From the NCBI RefSeq assembly GCF_017744835.1, contig NZ_JAGIAM010000002.1:351210-415209 (forward strand): a stretch of DNA of 64,000 bases. Direction: 5' to 3'. The position numbers were made by a program, and so were the translations under genes. Source of the DNA: Sphingomonas sp. (lineage in GTDB: Bacteria; Pseudomonadota; Alphaproteobacteria; Sphingomonadales; Sphingomonadaceae). Shown one piece after another: positions 58,877 through 64,000 of the stretch (position 1 is its first letter; every line of letters begins with the position of its first letter). The notes beneath the pieces are model-generated. The model was not told where the DNA came from. It worked only from the letters and a program-made list of their open reading frames with translations, and made no database searches.

Positions 58877-60198
58877 ACCGGCGGGAGCACCAGATAGAGC
58901 GTCGCGGGCTCCGGAATGTCGGCGGTCGCGAGGTCGCGGTTGGGCGGGCGCGTCGCCCAGGCGAGCGCGATTCCCGAGCCGGCGTCCTCCACCGTGCCGA
59001 GCCGCATGCCCGCCGGAACCGCGACGCGGGCCGCTAGCCGCGCCGCCAGGCTGTCGCCGGGCCGCTCCTCGACGCGCGCGAGCGTGTCGGGATCGAGCAG
59101 AAAATCGATCGGCGCGCCGTCGCGCACCACGCGCAGCCGCAGCCGGTCGCCCGCGGGCTCGACCCCGCCGACGAACAGCCGGCTGTCGAGCGACCCGCCG
59201 CCGCCGATCTCCCAGCGGAAGCCGCGCCAGTCGCTGACCTGGACGATGCGCCAGCCCCTGCCCTCGCGCCGCGCGACGAAGATCTGGGTGTCGCCGTGCG
59301 CGTCGAACTTGTGGAAGCTGATCATCGGCCGGCCCCGGGCATCGAAGCCGGGCACGGTGTTGTTGTTGATCATGCCCGCGCGCACCGGCACCGCATCGAC
59401 GATCTCGGCGGTCGAGAGCCGGATCGGCAGCGTCAGCGGCGTGCCGTCGGAGCGCTCCCAATGCTGCAGGTCGGCGCTGCGGGCATAGGAAAGGTCGTGG
59501 TTGGTCGCGGCGTCGGGCGTCTCGCGCCATACCCAGGCGAGGTGGAAGCGCTTGTCGGGGCCGAGCACCGGGCCCACCGCATAGGCGTTGCGCTTCCCCT
59601 CCCCGTCGATCAGCGGGCCCGAGAGCAGCGCCTGCCAGCGCCCGGTCGCCGGATCGTAGCGATTGAACCGCTCGTTGCCGTTGCCGCTGCCGCCGTCGCG
59701 ATATTTGAAGATCAGCCGGCCCGCGGCGTCGGTGAGGAAGATCGGATAGGTCATGCGCCGCTCGACCCCGGCGTCGACCATCATCGGCACGCGCGCGAGC
59801 GTCCGCACGTCGCCGGGCGCGGTGGTCCGGAAATAGTTGAGCGGATCATTGTGCATGTTGGCGGCGACGTGGAGCTGGCCGCTGGCGTCCACCGCCATCG
59901 CGATGCCGTTGTGGCTGTCCCACCCCAGCCAGCTGTCGAGCTTGTGGTAGCGCCAGCTGGCGCCGTCGCTGCGCGAGCGCGAGGCGATGGTGAGCTGACG
60001 CGCGGCGTCGTAATAGCCGACGAAGATCTGCCGATCGGTCACCGCCAGCGCGAAGCCGACCGGATGCCCCGACCAGACGCGGTCGATCGCAGTCAGCACC
60101 GGCGTTTCGGGAGCGGCGGCCTGGATCGGGGGCACCGGCGCCGCGGCGACCGGCAACAGGAAAAGCGCGAGGCCGGCGAGGCGCGCCGCCGGCCCCAG
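58864..60198 (-). CDS. BNR-repeat (BNR_4-type) secreted protein
   Basis: A protein of about 444 residues with a signal peptide (ARLAGLALFLLPVAAAPVPP) and a beta-propeller body. Asp-box-like strands are visible, e.g. SRSDGASWRYHKLDSW, SADLQHWERSDGTPL and VQVSDWRGFRW, plus a GIAMAVDASGQLHVAANMHN segment typical of BNR_4 proteins. Such proteins occur with polysaccharide lyases; no lyase is adjacent. The start codon is unusual: no ATG or GTG precedes the signal peptide. The candidates are CTG at 60198 (5 bp after the adk stop, with GAGGG upstream) and TTG at 60156, which would shorten the signal peptide. Confidence 0.82.
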   Translation of the reverse strand: MGPAARLAGLALFLLPVAAAPVPPIQAAAPETPVLTAIDRVWSGHPVGFALAVTDRQIFVGYYDAARQLTIASRSRSDGASWRYHKLDSWLGWDSHNGIAMAVDASGQLHVAANMHNDPLNYFRTTAPGDVRTLARVPMMVDAGVERRMTYPIFLTDAAGRLIFKYRDGGSGNGNERFNRYDPATGRWQALLSGPLIDGEGKRNAYAVGPVLGPDKRFHLAWVWRETPDAATNHDLSYARSADLQHWERSDGTPLTLPIRLSTAEIVDAVPVRAGMINNNTVPGFDARGRPMISFHKFDAHGDTQIFVARREGRGWRIVQVSDWRGFRWEIGGGGSLDSRLFVGGVEPAGDRLRLRVVRDGAPIDFLLDPDTLARVEERPGDSLAARLAARVAVPAGMRLGTVEDAGSGIALAWATRPPNRDLATADIPEPATLYLVLPPVLAK

Positions 60199-60202
60199 GG
60201 GC

Positions 60203-60859
60203 TCAGCCCTCGCGGCCGTCGAGGATCGCGTCGATCTGGCTGCCGACCACGTCGATGTCGGCCATGCCGTCGACGCGGCGGACGAGCCCGCGCGCTTCGT
60301 AGATCGGCAGGATCGGCGCGGTCTTGGCGCGATATTCGGCCATGCGCGTGCGCACCGTCTCGGCATTGTCGTCGGGGCGGCGCTTGAACTCGTGGCTGCC
60401 GCAGACGTCGCAGGTGCCCGCGACCTTGGGCTGCTTGAAGCTGTCGTGATAGCCCTCGCCGCACTGGGCGCAGGTGAAGCGGCCGGTGATGCGCTCGACC
60501 AGCGCATCCTCGTCGACAACCAGCTCGACGACATAGTCGAGCTTGCGGCCGCGATCGGCGAGCAGCGTGTCGAGCGATTCGGCCTGGGCCGCGGTGCGCG
60601 GATAGCCGTCGAAGATCGCGCCCTTGAGCGTGTCTTCCATGTCGAGCCGCTCGCCGATGATGCCCGAGACGATCTCGTCCGAGACGAGCTGCCCCGCTTC
60701 CATCACGGCCTTGGCCTTGATGCCGGTCGGCGTGCCGGCCTTGACCGCCGCGCGCAGCATGTCGCCGGTCGAGAGCTGCACCATGCCCCGCTCGTGCTCG
60801 AGCCGGCTCGCCTGGGTGCCCTTGCCCGCGCCCGGAGGGCCCAACAGGATGATGTTCAC
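60203..60859 (-). CDS. adk: Adenylate kinase
   Basis: A 218-residue kinase with the P-loop GPPGAGKGT, the NMP-binding STGDMLRAAV, DGYPRTAAQAE, and a zinc-type LID: the four cysteines in FTCAQCGEGY and GTCDVCGSHEFKRRPDDN. It interconverts ATP, ADP and AMP. It follows secY as usual in the spc cluster. Confidence 0.97.
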   Translation of the reverse strand: MNIILLGPPGAGKGTQASRLEHERGMVQLSTGDMLRAAVKAGTPTGIKAKAVMEAGQLVSDEIVSGIIGERLDMEDTLKGAIFDGYPRTAAQAESLDTLLADRGRKLDYVVELVVDEDALVERITGRFTCAQCGEGYHDSFKQPKVAGTCDVCGSHEFKRRPDDNAETVRTRMAEYRAKTAPILPIYEARGLVRRVDGMADIDVVGSQIDAILDGREG

Positions 60860-60895
60860 TTCAGACTGTCCCCTGCCTGTCGTTGCGCTGCGCGG

Positions 60896-62257
60896 TTAGC
60901 GCATGCGGCCCTTGAGCTTCGCCTTCTTGATCAGGTCGCCATACTGGTGCGCCAGCAGGTGCGACTGGATCTGCGTCACCGTGTCCATCGTTACGTTGAC
61001 GACGATCAGAAGGCTAGTGCCGCCCATCAGGAAGGTGCCGCCGAGCGACGAGATCGCGAACTCGGGCACCAGGCAGATGAAGGTGAGGTAGGCCGCGCCG
61101 ATCACGGTGATGCGCGTCAGCACATAGTCGAAATAGGCTTCGGTGTTCTTGCCCGGGCGGATGCCGGGGATGAAGCCGCCGTAGCGCTTGAGGTTCTCGG
61201 CGGTCTCCTCCGGATTGAACACCACGGCGGTGTAGAAGAAGGAGAAGAAGATGATGCCGGCGCCGTAGAGCGCCATGTAGACCGGCGAGCCGTGGCGCAG
61301 CCAGGTGTTGAGGCCGATCACGAAATCGCCCCACCAGCTCTCGCCCGCGGTCATGTTGCCGGCGAACTGGGTGATCGTCAGCGGCAGCAGCAGCAGCGAC
61401 GAGGCGAAGATCGGCGGGATCACGCCGGCGGTGTTGAGCTTGAGCGGCAGGTGGCTGCGCTCGGCCTGGACGCCGCGCGCGGTCTGGCGCTTGGGATACT
61501 GGATCAGGATGCGGCGCTGGGCGCGCTCCATGAAGCAGATGAAGAGCACGAGCGCGGCGACCGAGACCACGATCAGGATCAGGCGCAGCGGATCGATCGA
61601 GCCGGTGCGGCTCGATTCGAAGAGCTGGACCAAGGTGGTGGGCAGGCGCGCGACGATGCCCGCCATGATGATCAGCGAAATGCCGTTGCCGATGCCGCGG
61701 CTGGTGATCTGCTCACCCAGCCACATCAGGAACATGGTGCCGCCGACGAGGCTGACCACCGCGCCGATGCGGAAGACCAGGCCCGGCTCGATCACGGCCT
61801 GGAGGCCGGCGCTGGCGCCGAAGCTCTCGAGACCGACGGCGATGAACCAGCCCTGCACCGCCGTTAGGGCGACCGTGCCGTAGCGCGTGTACTGGTTGAG
61901 GCGCTTGCGGCCGCTCTCGCCTTCCTTCTTGATCGCATTGAGCTGCGGCGACAGCGAGGTCGCGAGCTGGATGACGATCGAGGCGGTGATGTAGGGCATC
62001 ACGCCGAGCGCGACGACCGACATGCGGTTGAGCGCGCCGCCGGTGAAATTGTTGAAGAAGTCGAGCACGCCGCCCGAGGTCTGCTGCGCGAGCAGGTTGA
62101 GCTGGGTGGGGTCGACGCCGGGAAGCGGCACGTAGCTCAGCATCCGGAAGACGATCAGCGCGCCGAGGGTGAACCACAGGCGCTTCTTGAGTTCGGTCGC
62201 CTGCGAGAATTTCGCGAGGCTGATGCTGGAGGCGAGTTGATCGGCTGCGGATGCCAT
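60896..62257 (-). CDS. secY: Preprotein translocase subunit SecY
   Basis: A 453-residue protein with ten membrane helices, the core of the Sec translocon. Recognisable segments are FTLGALIVFRMLSYVPLPGV, the cytosolic loop KKEGESGRKRLNQYTRYGT, ERAQRRILIQYPKRQ and FIPGIRPGKNTEAYFDYVLTRIT. The start at 62257 (MASAADQLASSISL) is preferred over the longer frame. Confidence 0.97.
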   Translation of the reverse strand: MASAADQLASSISLAKFSQATELKKRLWFTLGALIVFRMLSYVPLPGVDPTQLNLLAQQTSGGVLDFFNNFTGGALNRMSVVALGVMPYITASIVIQLATSLSPQLNAIKKEGESGRKRLNQYTRYGTVALTAVQGWFIAVGLESFGASAGLQAVIEPGLVFRIGAVVSLVGGTMFLMWLGEQITSRGIGNGISLIIMAGIVARLPTTLVQLFESSRTGSIDPLRLILIVVSVAALVLFICFMERAQRRILIQYPKRQTARGVQAERSHLPLKLNTAGVIPPIFASSLLLLPLTITQFAGNMTAGESWWGDFVIGLNTWLRHGSPVYMALYGAGIIFFSFFYTAVVFNPEETAENLKRYGGFIPGIRPGKNTEAYFDYVLTRITVIGAAYLTFICLVPEFAISSLGGTFLMGGTSLLIVVNVTMDTVTQIQSHLLAHQYGDLIKKAKLKGRMR

Positions 62258-62426
62258 GTGCGTGTATCGTCCCGGAAACAAAAGCGGCGGGCAAGCGTTC
62301 GCCGCTCCCCGCCGCTCATATAGGGTATCAAACCCTTTGGGCAATCGGTTCCCCGGCTAAAGGCCGGAGGTCCCGTTGGCCAAGACGGCGATGCTGGGCC
62401 CCGGCGCGTGGCCGGGGATCAGCAGC

Positions 62427-62951
62427 TTACTTGCCGGCCTTCTTGGCGGCGAGCGTCTTGCCCTTCTTGGCAGCGGCCTTCTCGGCGGCGGGGACGATCT
62501 CGGGGATCGTGACCGAACCGCCTGCCTTCTCGATCGCCTCGCGCGCCGACTTCGACACGCCGGCGACGGTGAAGTTCAGCTTGGCCGAGAACTCGCCCTT
62601 GCCGAGCACGCGGACGCCGTCCTTGCCGCCGCGCGTCAGGCCCGCCGCGTTGAGCTCGGCCTGGGTGATGTCGGTCGCGGTCAGCTTGCCCGAATCGACT
62701 GCCTTCTGGATCGCGCCGAGGTTCACCTCGGCATAGTCCTTGGCGAAGATGTTGTTGAAGCCGCGCTTCGGGATGCGCATGTGGAGCGGCATCTGGCCGC
62801 CCTCGAAGCCCTTGATCGAGACGCCTTCGCGGCTCTTCTGACCCTTCTGGCCTCGGCCAGCGGTCTTGCCCAGGCCCGAGCCGATACCACGGCCGACACG
62901 GACGCGGCCCTGGCGGGCACCCTGATTATCGCGGAGATCGTTGAGCTTCAT
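62427..62951 (-). CDS. rplO: 50S ribosomal protein L15
   Basis: A 174-residue uL15: the glycine-rich [39 protein letters not shown], and an Ala/Lys-rich C-terminal extension ([20 protein letters not shown]). The start at 62951 ([14 protein letters not shown]) is diagnostic. The 340 bp upstream, usually a few bases in this operon, is filled by an inverted repeat. Confidence 0.97.
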   Translation of the reverse strand: MKLNDLRDNQGARQGRVRVGRGIGSGLGKTAGRGQKGQKSREGVSIKGFEGGQMPLHMRIPKRGFNNIFAKDYAEVNLGAIQKAVDSGKLTATDITQAELNAAGLTRGGKDGVRVLGKGEFSAKLNFTVAGVSKSAREAIEKAGGSVTIPEIVPAAEKAAAKKGKTLAAKKAGK

Positions 62952-63087
62952 AGTCGTGCACTCGCTTTCGCTTTTGTCGCGCTGATGGAAAAGGAAGCGG
63001 GGCCCATAGCGGTGGAGGCGGGGTTTGTCGACTCCTGTTTGCCGCCCAAGCCTGCGCGTACCGCCGGTCAAGCAAATCCCGCGCTCT

Positions 63088-63196
63088 TAAGCCCCTCCCC
63101 TTCAGGGGAGGGGTTGGGGTGGGGCAGTAATCGCAGGCGGAAAGGCTCGTGGAGAGTCCCCCACCCCAAACCCCTCCCCTGAAGGGGAGGGGCTTA
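63088..63196. repeat. Large REP-type inverted pair between rplO and rpmD
   Basis: Left arm 63088-63124 (taagcccctcccc-ttc-aggggaggggttggggtgggg) is repeated in inverse at 63159-63196 with a single-base length difference. Each arm also contains its own hairpin. It belongs to the GGGAGGGG family and takes up most of the 338-bp gene-free stretch from 62952 to 63289. Nothing else was recognised there. Confidence 0.9.
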
Positions 63197-63289
63197 CGGT
63201 CCGGCCTTTCCGCGCATCCCAAACGAAAAGGGGCGACAGTCGCCTGCCGCCCCTTCCCTGTCTTGTCGCCTGGCGAGCGAACGAAGGCC

Positions 63290-63469
63290 TCAGCCCTCGA
63301 TCACCTTCACCATGTGCGGCAGCTTGCGGATCATGCCGCGGACCTCGGGGCTGTCCTCGAGCTCCGAGACCTTGTGCATCTTGTTGAGGCCAAGGCCGAT
63401 CAGCGTCGCGCGCTGATCCTTGGTGCGGCGGATCGGCGAGCCGATCTGCTGGATCTTGATCTTCGCCAT
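63290..63469 (-). CDS. rpmD: 50S ribosomal protein L30
   Basis: A 59-residue uL30: [59 protein letters not shown] (shown in full on the sequence at these positions). The IGSPIRR and LGLNKM motifs are diagnostic. It starts 6 bp after the rpsE stop. Confidence 0.97.
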   Translation of the reverse strand: MAKIKIQQIGSPIRRTKDQRATLIGLGLNKMHKVSELEDSPEVRGMIRKLPHMVKVIEG

Positions 63470-63475
63470 GATTGC

Positions 63476-64000
63476 TTACTCCGCGATCGCGGCCGCATCC
63501 GCCTCGGCGGTCTGCGAACCACCGCGGCCGAGCAGGTCGGCGATCTTCTTGCCGCGGCGCTGCGCAACGCTCTTGGGCGAGGTCTGCTCGCCGAGCGCTT
63601 CGAAGGTGGCGCGGATCATGTTGTAGGGGTTCGACGTACCGACTGACTTGGTCACCACGTCGGCAACGCCCAGGCTCTCGAAGACGGCGCGCATCGGGCC
63701 GCCCGCGATGATGCCGGTACCCTGCGGGGCCGAGCGGACATAGACGCGGCCGGCGCCGAAGTGGCCCGCACCGTCATGGTGCAGCGTGCGGCCTTCCTTG
63801 AGGGGGACGCGGACCATCTTCTTCTTGGCCGAGGCAGTCGCCTTCGAGATCGCCTCGGGGACCTCGCGGGCCTTTCCGTGACCGAAGCCGACGCGGCCCT
63901 TGCCGTCGCCCACGACGACCAGCGCCGCGAAGCCGAAGCGCTTGCCGCCCTTCACCGTCTTCGAGACGCGGTTGATGTGGACCAGCTTCTCGATCAGCTC
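63476..64000 (-). CDS. rpsE: 30S ribosomal protein S5, 5' end outside window
   Basis: The visible 174 codons give a uS5: [41 protein letters not shown] and the C-terminal [15 protein letters not shown], then the [11 protein letters not shown] tail. The frame is open to the right edge, so the start codon is not included. Confidence 0.97.
   Translation of the reverse strand, partial: ELIEKLVHINRVSKTVKGGKRFGFAALVVVGDGKGRVGFGHGKAREVPEAISKATASAKKKMVRVPLKEGRTLHHDGAGHFGAGRVYVRSAPQGTGIIAGGPMRAVFESLGVADVVTKSVGTSNPYNMIRATFEALGEQTSPKSVAQRRGKKIADLLGRGGSQTAEADAAAIAE

Overview
The window is a GC-rich, densely coding piece of an alphaproteobacterial chromosome, most likely from Sphingomonadales (Sphingomonas-like). 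This is inferred from the codon bias, the fused ThiS-ThiG, the ATPase-inhibitor zeta-type protein (DUF1476), the serralysin-type RTX protease and the many small GC-rich intergenic palindromes. No tRNA, rRNA, CRISPR array, transposase or integrase was recognised.

Layout. 1-15249 is almost all minus strand: the start of nadA; a BlaI/BlaR1-type regulator pair with a double dyad operator; an MBL-fold hydrolase and a DUF4230 protein; grxD-bolA-DUF1476; a quinone oxidoreductase; leuC and leuD separated by a secreted lactonase-like MBL protein; a cytochrome c; an epimerase; a ferritin-like protein; and a 3-oxoacid CoA-transferase operon with a lipoprotein phosphatase gene between its two subunit genes. 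15475-19515 is mostly plus strand: an outer-membrane barrel, a TPP enzyme and two tandem paralogous methyltransferases. thiSG lies at 19678-20682 (minus). 20763-24403 carries aroQ, accB-accC, an ArsC-like protein and an AraC regulator. 24985-31388 holds an orphan lipoprotein, purL, a DUF3052 protein, a nitroreductase and two membrane proteins. bfd and bfr follow a probable Fur site.

32.2-34.9 kb is a small accessory island: a DUF559 nuclease remnant, two orphan genes and several families of dispersed repeats. Next come Hpt, der, bamB, a YfgM-like TPR protein and panB, a housekeeping block with a conserved gene order. A 6.4 kb RTX metalloprotease gene follows at 42053-48445, then guaA and a prolyl oligopeptidase.

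53063-64000 is the alpha/spc ribosomal cluster read on the minus strand (rpsE, rpmD, rplO, secY, adk, then rpsM, rpsK, rpoA, rplQ). Between adk and rpsM it is interrupted by about 4.5 kb carrying a BNR-repeat protein, a small membrane protein, a Lys/Ala/Pro-rich secreted peptide and a two-component system. A large REP-type inverted repeat sits between rplO and rpmD.

The least expected items are a sigma-54-like promoter followed by a strong hairpin in the blaI/grxD gap (possible small RNA), repeats that bracket the orphan genes at 32.8-34.5 kb, and the insertion within the ribosomal cluster.
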